Assembly: GCA_964533425.1 (NCBI GenBank)
Contig: CAZHJG010000010.1
Location: forward strand, 1-33,282
Length of the DNA: 33,282 nucleotides
Direction of reading: 5' to 3'
Source: CAZHJG01 sp964533425
Lineage (GTDB): Bacteria > Patescibacteriota > Saccharimonadia > Saccharimonadales > UBA4665
The stretch's first letter is position 1; each line of letters opens with the position of its first letter. The notes beneath the pieces were generated by a model. That model saw only the letters and a list, made by a program, of their open reading frames with translations. It was not told where the DNA came from and did no database searches. Below are positions 15,845-23,844 of this stretch, one piece after another. The translations under genes and the position numbers were made by a program.

Positions 15845-17629
15845 ATGGAAAGTAAGCCAAAAAAGTCCGAAAGTGATACCGAAAAACGGACTTCCGGCAA
15901 AAGTAGCAAAAAGCGCGCCGAAACGCTCGGTGCTCTATTAGTTGAGCCCGCGCCCGAAAAACCAACGTTTGGCAAAGATCGCAAAACACTTCCGGAGAGT
16001 AGTTGGTTGTTTGGAGGCCAGGAAGACGGCTCAAAGGAAAAGACTACCGCCATCAATAATTCCGCGGAAACTGCCGAAGTTTCCGAAGCAGAAGCCCCAC
16101 TCGAGGATATTGGCCCGGAAGAAGCGCGCGAGATCCGTCGGCGGTCAGCAGAAGCCGGCCTCAAAGCAGTTCAAGAACAGCCGGTGCAACCAGGTCAGGC
16201 ACCTGAAGATGCATTGGGCGACTTGCTAGTCGAAGATTACCTCACCCAGATGGCCGATGGCGGGGTAGAATCCGAGATCGCCTTGCAAAATACTATTGCC
16301 AAAACAGGCCTATCAGCAGAAGAATTATCAGGACTGGATGGCTTTCTCGTCGAAGAAGATAGCGAAGCCGAGCAAGCAAAGCGGGTGGCGGCTGAATCGG
16401 AAACTGATCAATTGCCTGAGACAGAGGAGGAAGCAGCCCACGAGATCTGGGAGGAAGAAGCGGAGATACCACTCAATCATGAACCTTTGCCACCTGAAGC
16501 AGAGGACGATGATTCTGCAGTGGCAGGCGGCAGTGGCACACCTCCACCGCCACCCTTGAGGCCCGCGGCATCAAGCGGAGCTGGGTCGGGTGCCGGCGCT
16601 TCCGGGCAACCAATATCAAGCTTTGCCAACCAAGGTCCAGCCTATAATGTTGTTCCCTCTGCTAACAGCGCCAATCAGGGTCGCAGCCCTGAATCGTATT
16701 TTTGGGACGGTGCGATCATCGGCGGTATTATCGGTTATCTTATCGGCCGGCGCCGTGGACGTATCAAAACCGAGAAGAAACTGTTACCGGTTCAGAAAAA
16801 GCTGGAGAAAAAGGTTAAGGCCTTGCAGGGCGAACTGGAGAAGGACGCGTTTCGCTTGCGTAAATTAGCGGCTGAACGGGTGCAGGCCCAGGGCCCAGTG
16901 GCAATTGAAAAATTTAAAACGGCAACTAGGTCTGAATCACGCGCTGTCACGCGATCTGAGTATATCGAACCGCTTTCGGTGCGCGAACGGCAAAAAGCCC
17001 CCGAAGCGCATCAACTGCATGGCTCCAGTCGTGCCCCGGAACACTTAGGTCGCATGGTAGTTGTGGCCGAAGCCAAGCCGGAGCAGGGGGGAGAATCACC
17101 GCAGCCGGCAGTAGCAGAATCAGCGCGCGCAACAGTAGAAGCAGCAAAACTCAACCAGGACAAGAATGTCCAAACGATGAACCGAGCGGAACTTATGAAT
17201 CTCAGCGACAAGATAATCATTGAGGGTGCCAGCTTACGGCAAATTTACGAATCGCATCTCATCGGCGAACGTGGGCTACGACGACTGGTTGCCGAATATT
17301 TGCGTGGTGGCAACGTCAAAAAGGTGCTGCGCCGGGAAATTGTGGAACGCGAGATCGACTTTGAGCGCGATCCGGCCATGCGTGACCGGCCGGGTCAAGC
17401 GGTTAGTACCGGGGGTGGCTCACACGCCGATCTGAATCAGCTACTGGAAAAAGCCGGTGCCAGCTTACCAGAGAGCGATGAAGAAGTCGCATTTTACCGA
17501 GCTCGGGCAGCCTATGAAGCCAATGAGCAGGTTGCGCAGAAGCAACGGCGCCGGCTCGTGGACACTTCGATGACGGTTATTATCGTCGTACTCGTCGCCG
17601 TCGTGGCACTCCTACTCTTAACACGTTAA
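15845..17629 (+). CDS. Large low-complexity protein with glycine-zipper segment and C-terminal membrane anchor
   Basis: The family is not recognised. The 594-residue product begins with a Lys/Ser/Glu-rich disordered segment (about 1-110), followed by an acidic, Glu/Ala-rich part, a Pro/Gly/Ser linker (about 230-280, with PPPPPLRPAASSGAGSG) and a glycine-zipper stretch AIIGGIIGYLIGRRRGR (about 289-305). A charged coiled-coil-like helix (about 305-345) comes next. Near the end are a helical region with IYESHLIGERGLRRLVAEYL and a C-terminal transmembrane helix (about 573-593) ending in one Arg. The tail anchor puts most of the chain in the cytoplasm unless the zipper also inserts. It is monocistronic, with its own promoter. 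Real gene, function unknown. Confidence 0.75.
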   Translation: MESKPKKSESDTEKRTSGKSSKKRAETLGALLVEPAPEKPTFGKDRKTLPESSWLFGGQEDGSKEKTTAINNSAETAEVSEAEAPLEDIGPEEAREIRRRSAEAGLKAVQEQPVQPGQAPEDALGDLLVEDYLTQMADGGVESEIALQNTIAKTGLSAEELSGLDGFLVEEDSEAEQAKRVAAESETDQLPETEEEAAHEIWEEEAEIPLNHEPLPPEAEDDDSAVAGGSGTPPPPPLRPAASSGAGSGAGASGQPISSFANQGPAYNVVPSANSANQGRSPESYFWDGAIIGGIIGYLIGRRRGRIKTEKKLLPVQKKLEKKVKALQGELEKDAFRLRKLAAERVQAQGPVAIEKFKTATRSESRAVTRSEYIEPLSVRERQKAPEAHQLHGSSRAPEHLGRMVVVAEAKPEQGGESPQPAVAESARATVEAAKLNQDKNVQTMNRAELMNLSDKIIIEGASLRQIYESHLIGERGLRRLVAEYLRGGNVKKVLRREIVEREIDFERDPAMRDRPGQAVSTGGGSHADLNQLLEKAGASLPESDEEVAFYRARAAYEANEQVAQKQRRRLVDTSMTVIIVVLVAVVALLLLTR

Positions 17630-17635
17630 GCGAGG

Positions 17636-17641
17636 TATAAT
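17636..17641 (+). promoter_or_regulatory. -10 box 10 nt before trhO
   Basis: Perfect TATAAT right after the preceding stop codon, 10 nt before the trhO ATG; no good -35 at 16-18 nt and no Shine-Dalgarno in the short gap. Consistent with a nearly leaderless transcript. Confidence 0.4.
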
Positions 17642-17651
17642 CTTCAAGCAT

Positions 17652-18524
17652 ATGCAGAAAATCATTCTCTATTACAAATTTTTACCGCTCCACGACACGG
17701 CAGCCATACAGCTTTGGCAGCGCACATTGGGCGAGAAACTTGGGCTAAAAGGTCGGATCCTGATTGCCGAGCACGGCATTAACGGCACGCTTGGCGGTGA
17801 TCTCAAAAGTCTCAAGCAATATGTCAAATCCATGAAGGAGTATGAGCCGTTTAAAGATATTCAGTTTAAATGGAGCGACGGCGGCCGCGAGGATTTTCCT
17901 AAGTTGTCTGTGAAAATCCGGCCAGAAATCGTCACCTTTGGCGTGCCAGATGAAATCGAAGTTAATAGCCAGGGGATTGTTGACGGTGGGCGTCACCTGA
18001 AACCGGAACAAGTGCATAAGTTGGTTGCCGAAAGAGGCGATGACGTGGTCTTTTTTGATGGACGCAACGCCTACGAAGCAGCTGTCGGCAAATTTAAAAA
18101 GGCTGTAGTGCCCGATGTCCGGCACACCCGAAATTTCGCGCGCGAACTGGAAGCTGCCAAGTACGACGACATCAAAGACAAACCGGTTGTTACCTATTGC
18201 ACCGGTGGCATCAGATGCGAAGTTTTAAGCATGCTTATGAAGAAGCGCGGCTTCAAAGAGGTATATCAAATCGACGGCGGCATCGCGAAATACGGGGAAA
18301 AGTACGGTGACGACGGCTTATGGGAAGGCGCGCTATATGTTTTTGACGGTCGGTTGACCACAAAATTTTCGGACAAAGCTAAAGACATTGGCCAATGCGT
18401 GCATTGCGTTGCCAAGACCAGCAATTATGAAAACTGCGCCGACTCAACATGCAATGACTTAATTCTAATTTGTGAAAACTGTAGCACTACGGAAAAGTAC
18501 TGCAATGCTCACCAGCTAGCCTGA
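17652..18524 (+). CDS. trhO: Oxygen-dependent tRNA uridine(34) hydroxylase (rhodanese-domain, YceA family)
   Basis: TrhO hydroxylates U34 of certain tRNAs to 5-hydroxyuridine, the first step to the xo5U modifications that widen wobble decoding. The 290-residue product has the N-terminal acylphosphatase-like domain (LYYKFLPLHDT, RILIAEHGINGTLGG), a rhodanese domain with DGRNAYEAAVGKFKKAVVPD and the catalytic loop YCTGGIRCE (Cys183), and a C-terminal Cys-rich region (CVHC, then CADSTC, then CENC) likely to bind zinc. The length and order fit the family. If active it would need molecular oxygen, unexpected for the strictly fermentative lifestyle often assumed for CPR. Confidence 0.92.
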   Translation: MQKIILYYKFLPLHDTAAIQLWQRTLGEKLGLKGRILIAEHGINGTLGGDLKSLKQYVKSMKEYEPFKDIQFKWSDGGREDFPKLSVKIRPEIVTFGVPDEIEVNSQGIVDGGRHLKPEQVHKLVAERGDDVVFFDGRNAYEAAVGKFKKAVVPDVRHTRNFARELEAAKYDDIKDKPVVTYCTGGIRCEVLSMLMKKRGFKEVYQIDGGIAKYGEKYGDDGLWEGALYVFDGRLTTKFSDKAKDIGQCVHCVAKTSNYENCADSTCNDLILICENCSTTEKYCNAHQLA

Positions 18525-18595
18525 AATTATAAGATGGGGCGTAGCATTGTGGCGACGCTGGAGCGTTGGCTGCTTCGTATCAAGGAGAGGTGCGT

Positions 18596-18601
18596 TAAAA
18601 T
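18596..18601 (+). promoter_or_regulatory. -10-like box 8 nt before uvrC
   Basis: TAAAAT, 8 nt before the uvrC ATG, with a weak -35. The 85-nt spacer before uvrC also holds CAAGGAGAGG (18581-18590), about 20 nt upstream of the ATG, too far for a normal ribosome site. Confidence 0.3.
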
Positions 18602-18609
18602 AGTAAGAG

Positions 18610-20106
18610 ATGAATAGTGTTCTGGAGAAAAAATTAGCGGAGCTGCCCAAAACGCCGGGCGTTTATTTTCATAAAGACAAGGCCGGCGAGATTATTTACG
18701 TGGGCAAAGCGGCCGTGCTTAGAAACCGCGTGCGCCAGTACTTTCAGAAGTCGCGGGCCCGTGATCCTAAAACTGAAGCCTTGGTGGCGGAGATCGCTGA
18801 TCTTGACTGGATGTGTGTTGACAGTGAATTAGAGGCGCTGTTCTTGGAAGCCGAAATGATTCGGCGCTATATGCCACGCTACAACATTCTGGCCAGAGAC
18901 GACAAGGCTATGAGCTACATCCGCATTGATTATGATAGCGATTTCCCCACGGTCACCACCACCCGCCGGCCGCTCGATGACGGCGCCCGTTATTACGGAC
19001 CGTATTTCAGCACCGGCGCCGTGCGGCAATCACTTAAATTGCTGCGCCGTATTTTCCCATTTGCCACTCGCCGAATCCCTGGACAAAGGCGTGCAACGCT
19101 GCATTATCATTTAGGTCTTGATCCCGGTTTGGAAGAAGGGCGGACAAGCCTGGAAGATTATCGGGCTAATTTGCGTAAATTGATGGCCATCATCCAGGGC
19201 CGTCGCAAAACCATCGTCAAAGAACTGGAGCGAGATATGAAGCGGGCCGCCAAAGCAGCTGAATACGAAAAAGCTGCCAAGCTACGCAACCAGCTATTTG
19301 CCCTGCAAGGCCTCGACAAGCAGGTTATTTTCAGTGACAAAGAATTTCTGGATATCAGCAAAGACCATGCCTTAAATGAATTAGTTAACTTGTTAAGTAT
19401 TGAAAATTACCCCTATAGAATTGAGGGTTATGACATTAGCCACCTGCAAGGCAGCGATGTGGTGGCCAGCATGGTGGTGTTCACTAATGGCGTGAGTAAC
19501 AAAGCCGAGTACCGCAAGTTCAAAACCAAACTGGATCATAACAACGACTTTTACAACATGAACGAAACTATCAAACGCCGACTGAGTGACAAAAACCGCA
19601 AAGCTTGGGGCCTGCCGAGTTTGGTGCTTATCGACGGCGGCAAAGGTCAATTGGACGCGGCCATTAAAGCGCGTGATTCGCAAAATTGTAGCCGTATCCC
19701 CTTTATCGGTTTGGCCAAGCGTGAAGAACAGATTGTTGTGCAAAAGGGTACATCTGGCGTGAAACTACATGAGGAAACCTTGCATGAGCTTGGAGGCTTC
19801 GCCACTGAGAGTGAAGACTTCATTCTTATAAATCTGCCGCACAATACCAATCTTGTTAAGCTACTGCAACGTATCCGTGACGAGTCGCATCGTTTTGCTG
19901 TCAGCTACCACAGTGTGCTTAAGGTAAAGCGTCAAACGGCCAGCGCGCTCGATGACATCCCGGGCATCGGTCCAGCTACCCGGAAACGGTTGCTCAGAAC
20001 GTTTGGGTCGATGCGTGGCGTCACCCAGGCCTCGGAAGAAGAGCTCAGCCAGGTTCTTGGTTCTAAAAAAGCCGCCGTGCTTAAAAAATACCTGCAGCCA
20101 GCCTAA
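18610..20106 (+). CDS. uvrC: Excinuclease ABC subunit C, short form lacking Fe-S cysteines
   Basis: UvrC makes both incisions in nucleotide excision repair. The 498-residue product (about 100 shorter than E. coli UvrC) contains the GIY-YIG nuclease domain (GVYF, then IIYVGKA, LRNRVRQYF, EALFLEAEMIRRYMPRYN), a UvrB-binding helix (about 205-240, DMKRAAKAAEYEKAAKLRNQ), and the RNase H-like nuclease with a DDH triad at Asp275 (GYDISHLQG), Asp342 (LVLIDGGKGQ) and His427 (DESHRF). A C-terminal helix-hairpin-helix pair (IPGIGPATRKRL) follows. The segment that normally holds four iron-sulfur cysteines (about 153-177, RRIPGQRRATLHYHLG then LDPGLEEG) has no Cys. Confidence 0.95.
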   Translation: MNSVLEKKLAELPKTPGVYFHKDKAGEIIYVGKAAVLRNRVRQYFQKSRARDPKTEALVAEIADLDWMCVDSELEALFLEAEMIRRYMPRYNILARDDKAMSYIRIDYDSDFPTVTTTRRPLDDGARYYGPYFSTGAVRQSLKLLRRIFPFATRRIPGQRRATLHYHLGLDPGLEEGRTSLEDYRANLRKLMAIIQGRRKTIVKELERDMKRAAKAAEYEKAAKLRNQLFALQGLDKQVIFSDKEFLDISKDHALNELVNLLSIENYPYRIEGYDISHLQGSDVVASMVVFTNGVSNKAEYRKFKTKLDHNNDFYNMNETIKRRLSDKNRKAWGLPSLVLIDGGKGQLDAAIKARDSQNCSRIPFIGLAKREEQIVVQKGTSGVKLHEETLHELGGFATESEDFILINLPHNTNLVKLLQRIRDESHRFAVSYHSVLKVKRQTASALDDIPGIGPATRKRLLRTFGSMRGVTQASEEELSQVLGSKKAAVLKKYLQPA

Positions 20107-20131
20107 CCCTTAGCATGTTAATTAACAACTT

Positions 20132-20140
20132 TGCTATACT
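20132..20140 (+). promoter_or_regulatory. Extended -10 element before the aminopeptidase gene
   Basis: TGC followed by TATACT, 12 nt before the ATG at 20153. The predicted leader is only about 6 nt. Confidence 0.45.
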
Positions 20141-20152
20141 GGAAAACTGACT

Positions 20153-21382
20153 ATGCAATCTTATTTCAGCAGTGATTTTTTTGCCGGTAACCGAAAGCGT
20201 TTGCGCGAGCTATTTACGGGCACGGCGCCAATTGTTGTCACGGCGAATGGTCTTTTGCAACGCGGCGCAGATAGCACCTACGCGTTTGCTCAGGACGCCA
20301 GTTTTTGGTACCTGACAGGCATTGATGAACCAGACATTTTATTGGTGATGGACAAAGATCAGGAGTATTTGATTCTGCCAAGCCGGACCGCTAGCCGTGA
20401 GGCGTTCGATGGAGCTATTACCGGGGAATCCTTGAGCCGCCGCGCCGGTATTAAAACTGTGTATGACGAAGCAGTGGGCTGGGAACAGCTGCAAAAACGC
20501 CTGAAGAAGGTGAAGCACGTGGCCACCATTGCTGCTTCGCCAGAGTATATCGCCCAGTATGGCCTCTACACCAACCCAGCGCGCAGCCTACTCGCCCGTC
20601 GGCTTAAAAACATCAACCAGAATATTGAGCTACTTGATTTAGGTGTACACTTGCGTCTGATGCGCATGATAAAGCAGTCGCCGGAGCTGGAAGCGATACA
20701 AAAAGCCATCGACATCACCATCGAAACTATGGCAGAGGTATTTGAGCCTGGCCAGTTGCGTAAGTACGCGTATGAATATGAGCTGGAAGCCGGCCTCAGC
20801 CATGGCTTTCGCCGGCGCGGTTCGGCTGGACATGCCTTTGAGCCCATCGTGGCTGGCGGGGAGCGGGCGTGCACGCTGCACAATGTTGCCAACAACGGCA
20901 AACTCTCGGCCGATGAGCTGATACTGGCTGACGTCGGCGCCGAAGTTGAGCACTATGCTGCCGATATCAGCCGCACCAGAAGTATCCGCCCGCCATCAGC
21001 GCGCCAGCGGGCAGTTCATACGGCCGTAAAAGATGTGCAGCGCTTTGCTTTCAGCCTGCTGAAACCAGGCGTTATGATGCGCGATTATGAGCAGCAGATT
21101 GAGCATTATATGGGCGAAAAATTGCGGGAGCTGGAGCTGATCAAAACCATTACGCACGAGCAAATACGAGCGTTTTATCCGCATGCTACGTCCCATTTTC
21201 TTGGCCTGAACGTGCATGACGTCGGTGATTATGAGCGGCCGCTGGAAGCTGGCGTGGTTATGACCGTGGAGCCGGGCATTTACATTCCGGCGGAAGGTAT
21301 TGGCGCCCGCATCGAAGACGATGTGTTGATTACGGACGACGGCATCAAGGTGTTGAGCGATAAGTTGTCTCGCGAGCTCTAG
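20153..21382 (+). CDS. pepP: Xaa-Pro aminopeptidase (M24B, AMP_N + metallopeptidase)
   Basis: This enzyme removes the N-terminal residue from peptides with proline in second position, in the cytoplasm. The 409-residue product has an N-terminal AMP_N domain (about 1-135; DASFWYLTGIDEPDILL) and a C-terminal pita-bread domain. All five metal ligands are in place: Asp260 and Asp271 (ADVGAEVEHYAADISRTR), His348 (ATSHFLGLNVHDVG), Glu373 (TVEPGIYIP) and Glu388 (GARIEDDVLIT). There is no signal peptide. It could process peptides imported by a transporter such as one using the binding protein encoded downstream at 22044, but that link is a guess. The symbol follows E. coli usage. Confidence 0.93.
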   Translation: MQSYFSSDFFAGNRKRLRELFTGTAPIVVTANGLLQRGADSTYAFAQDASFWYLTGIDEPDILLVMDKDQEYLILPSRTASREAFDGAITGESLSRRAGIKTVYDEAVGWEQLQKRLKKVKHVATIAASPEYIAQYGLYTNPARSLLARRLKNINQNIELLDLGVHLRLMRMIKQSPELEAIQKAIDITIETMAEVFEPGQLRKYAYEYELEAGLSHGFRRRGSAGHAFEPIVAGGERACTLHNVANNGKLSADELILADVGAEVEHYAADISRTRSIRPPSARQRAVHTAVKDVQRFAFSLLKPGVMMRDYEQQIEHYMGEKLRELELIKTITHEQIRAFYPHATSHFLGLNVHDVGDYERPLEAGVVMTVEPGIYIPAEGIGARIEDDVLITDDGIKVLSDKLSREL

Positions 21383-21387
21383 TCGCT

Positions 21388-21393
21388 TACAAT
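21388..21393 (+). promoter_or_regulatory. -10 box at leaderless distance
   Basis: TACAAT, exactly 6 nt before the ATG at 21400. The in-frame GTG at 21394 touches the -10 box and is therefore an unlikely start. Confidence 0.4.
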
Positions 21394-21399
21394 GTGCTT

Positions 21400-21777
21400 A
21401 TGGATAAACCGCTGGCCCGCCAACCGTTTGCCCGTTTTTTGATACGCTGGCTCGTCAGCAGCCTCGGGCTCTGGATAGCGGCCGGTTTTTTAAGCAACAG
21501 CATAACGCTTGACGACAAACTGAAGAGTGCGATTGTCGCTGGCTTGATACTGGCCATAGTCAATACCGTGCTGAAGCCGATACTGATCATCTTTTCTTTG
21601 CCGGCCATCCTATTGACGCTGGGCCTGTTCATGATCCTTATAAACGGTTTGACTGTCTTCATTGCCAGCAAGCTCTATTCACCACTGCACATTACTAATT
21701 TTTGGGCGGCCGTTTTCGCGGGTATGATCATCGGACTGGTCAATTTCCTGGTCAGCGCGATTTTGAAAGAACTCTAA
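21400..21777 (+). CDS. PF04020-type four-helix membrane protein ('phage holin family', YvlD-like)
   Basis: The 125-residue product is almost entirely hydrophobic with four helices and carries the family core AIVNTVLKPILIIFSLPAIL, then LTLGLFMILINGL, and a closing FWAAVFAGMIIGLVNFLV. The family is labelled mycobacterial phage holin in databases but is chromosomal in very many bacteria, and its role is unproven; no phage genes are near. ATG at 21400 is preferred to the GTG two codons upstream because a -10 box ends right before that GTG. It lies 17 nt after pepP. Confidence 0.85.
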   Translation: MDKPLARQPFARFLIRWLVSSLGLWIAAGFLSNSITLDDKLKSAIVAGLILAIVNTVLKPILIIFSLPAILLTLGLFMILINGLTVFIASKLYSPLHITNFWAAVFAGMIIGLVNFLVSAILKEL

Positions 21778-21780
21778 ATT

Positions 21781-21810
21781 TTGACAGCAAGCGGGCAAAT
21801 GCGGGACAAT
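21781..21810 (+). promoter_or_regulatory. Promoter for secG
   Basis: TTGACA (21781-21786) and GACAAT (21805-21810) with an 18-nt spacer; the -10 box ends 8 nt before the secG ATG. Perfect -35, weaker -10, and another near-leaderless layout. Confidence 0.5.
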
Positions 21811-21818
21811 GGTAGGCG

Positions 21819-22034
21819 ATGAGCATTTTCAACTATTTGACCATTGGTTCGATGCTGCTGATGACGCTTTTGATTCTCGTGCAAACGCGCGGCGCGAGTT
21901 TGGGCGCCGGTCTAGGTGGAGCAGGTGAGGTCAATACCACCAGGCGCGGGACCGATAAAACCATCTTCCAGCTGACGATCGTTTGTGCTCTGATTTTTAG
22001 TCTGTCGTTAATATTCAGCGTCATTGTTAAATAG
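21819..22034 (+). CDS. secG: Preprotein translocase subunit SecG
   Basis: SecG is the small auxiliary subunit of the SecYEG channel. The 71-residue product has the typical two-helix hairpin: helix 1 TIGSMLLMTLLILVQT, the conserved loop GASLGAGLGGAGEVNTTRRG, and helix 2 FQLTIVCALIFSLSLIFSVI. The length is normal for the family. The gene is followed 9 nt later by a large substrate-binding protein gene with its own Shine-Dalgarno, so the two are probably co-transcribed; the partner is itself exported. Confidence 0.92.
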   Translation: MSIFNYLTIGSMLLMTLLILVQTRGASLGAGLGGAGEVNTTRRGTDKTIFQLTIVCALIFSLSLIFSVIVK

Positions 22035-22043
22035 GGGAAACCG

Positions 22044-23825
22044 ATGAGGTTTCGACTGCTGCGGCTGCGCTTTCGCCGCAAATTCCGCAAGAGCCAGAGA
22101 CAAATTGAAGGGCTTGGCACCCAAGCCGAACAGCAGCTGGAAGAGCATTTTTTTAAGCGTTTTGAAAGGCTATTACCAATCAGACGCTTTGTGGCCGGCT
22201 GGGTTTTGTTACTAATTCTGCTGATCGCCGGTGTGCTGGCGCAAAATATCTGGCTGGGCAACTATTTCCAGACATTGCGACCGGTGGCTGGCGGAATTTA
22301 CGACGAGGGAGTGCTCGGCACGTTTACAAATGCCAATCCGCTCTATGCCACCAGCGATGCCGACACAAGTGTGTCAAGGCTCCTATTCGCGGGACTTTTT
22401 ACCTACGATAATCAAGACCGGCTGGTGGGCAATTTAGCGAGCAACTACACCGTAGATGCCCGCGGCACTACCTACACCGTACACCTCAAGCCGCACCTTA
22501 CCTGGCAGGACGGTCGACCGCTGACCAGCGCCGACGTGGTTTTCACGTATCAGATGATTCAAAACCCCGATGCCCAGTCACCATTGCAGGCTGGCTGGGA
22601 AGGCATTATTGTCTCGGCACCTGATGCCCGAACCGTGGTTTTCAAACTGCCCGATCCACTGGCCTCGTTCCCCTACAATATGACGAATGGCATTGTGCCC
22701 AAGCACCTGTTGGCCAACGTACCACCGGCCAATCTCAGGTCGATCGATTTCAATACCGCTCACCCCGTTGGCGCCGGTCCGTTCCGCTGGCAGGCCATTC
22801 AGGTTGTTGGCAATGATCCGAGCACAGCCGAGGAGCAAATTGCACTGGTTCCCTTCGCTGGTTATGCGAGCGGTAAACCGAAGCTGCATGAATTTATTGT
22901 CCATGTGTACGCTTCACAAGTTCAGCTTGTTAACGCCTTCAAGAGCGGACGTTTGACTGGTGTCGAAGGACTAAATAGTCTGCCAAGTCAGGCCAGCAGC
23001 GTTTCAGCCTTGCAAGTGCACAACCTGATACTGCGGGCCGCCACGATGGTGTTCTTCAAGACCTCGAGTGGCGTGCTGGCTGACAAGCAGGTTCGACAGG
23101 CCTTGGTGCAGGCTGTAAGCACCGACAAAATAATCACGAATCTAGGCTATCCAACTCGGGCCGTGCGCGAGCCGCTGCTTATCGGACAACTGGGCTATGA
23201 CAAGTCGTATACTCAGCCGGGCTATGATCCGGCTACCGCCCGAAAAATGCTCGACAGTGACGGCTGGGTGGTCGGCAAGGACGGTTTACGCAGCAAAAAT
23301 AACCAGACGTTAAGCTTTGCTTTGACGGCGGCCGATACGACAGAATATCGGCAAGTGACTCACGAGTTGCAGCGGAGTTGGCAGGCGCTCGGCGTGCAGC
23401 TGCAGGTGCAACTTTTGAATGATTCAGATTTTCAGAGCACACTGGCCTTCCATAATTACGACGCTGTGTTGTACGGTATTTCCATCGGCGTTGATCCGGA
23501 CGTCTTCGTCTATTGGGACAGTTCGCAGGCGGACATTCGCTCCGCGAACCGGTTAAATTTATCAGAATGGAAAAATACGACGGCTGACGCTTCGCTGGAG
23601 GCCGGGCGAACGCGGCTTAATCCGGCGCTCAGAGTCATTAAGTATAAGCCGTTTCTCCAGGCCTGGCAGCAAGATACGCCGGCTTTGGGGCTGTATCAAC
23701 CTCGGTTGCTGTACCTGACCAATGGCGCGGTTAATGGTTTAACCGATCAAAGCATCAATACGGCACCGGACCGTTTTGACAATGTACAAAATTGGGAGAT
23801 TCGCCAGACCAAAGTCACGAACTGA
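22044..23825 (+). CDS. Membrane-anchored ABC-type peptide-binding protein (SBP_bac_5 family)
   Basis: The product is 593 residues. Residues 1-47 are strongly basic and predicted cytoplasmic, followed by one transmembrane helix (about 48-70, FVAGWVLLLILLIAGVLAQ) and an extracytoplasmic SBP_bac_5 domain: GGIYDEGVLGTFTNANPLY, LVGNLASNYTVDARGTTYTV, HLTWQDGRPLTSADVVFTYQ, and later QVRQALVQAVSTDKI. OppA/DppA-type proteins deliver oligopeptides to an ABC importer, but no permease or ATPase gene is nearby, so the partner is elsewhere or it works as a stand-alone receptor. The tether replaces the usual lipoprotein signal (no lipobox). GGGGAAA 4 nt before the ATG acts as Shine-Dalgarno. Confidence 0.88.
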   Translation: MRFRLLRLRFRRKFRKSQRQIEGLGTQAEQQLEEHFFKRFERLLPIRRFVAGWVLLLILLIAGVLAQNIWLGNYFQTLRPVAGGIYDEGVLGTFTNANPLYATSDADTSVSRLLFAGLFTYDNQDRLVGNLASNYTVDARGTTYTVHLKPHLTWQDGRPLTSADVVFTYQMIQNPDAQSPLQAGWEGIIVSAPDARTVVFKLPDPLASFPYNMTNGIVPKHLLANVPPANLRSIDFNTAHPVGAGPFRWQAIQVVGNDPSTAEEQIALVPFAGYASGKPKLHEFIVHVYASQVQLVNAFKSGRLTGVEGLNSLPSQASSVSALQVHNLILRAATMVFFKTSSGVLADKQVRQALVQAVSTDKIITNLGYPTRAVREPLLIGQLGYDKSYTQPGYDPATARKMLDSDGWVVGKDGLRSKNNQTLSFALTAADTTEYRQVTHELQRSWQALGVQLQVQLLNDSDFQSTLAFHNYDAVLYGISIGVDPDVFVYWDSSQADIRSANRLNLSEWKNTTADASLEAGRTRLNPALRVIKYKPFLQAWQQDTPALGLYQPRLLYLTNGAVNGLTDQSINTAPDRFDNVQNWEIRQTKVTN

Positions 23826-23844
23826 TCTCTTGTCCCTCACCCCC

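Noticed and set aside
21400..21777. Prophage remnant suggested by the 'holin' family label
   Set aside because: The family is common on chromosomes and no phage structural, lysis or integrase gene is near.
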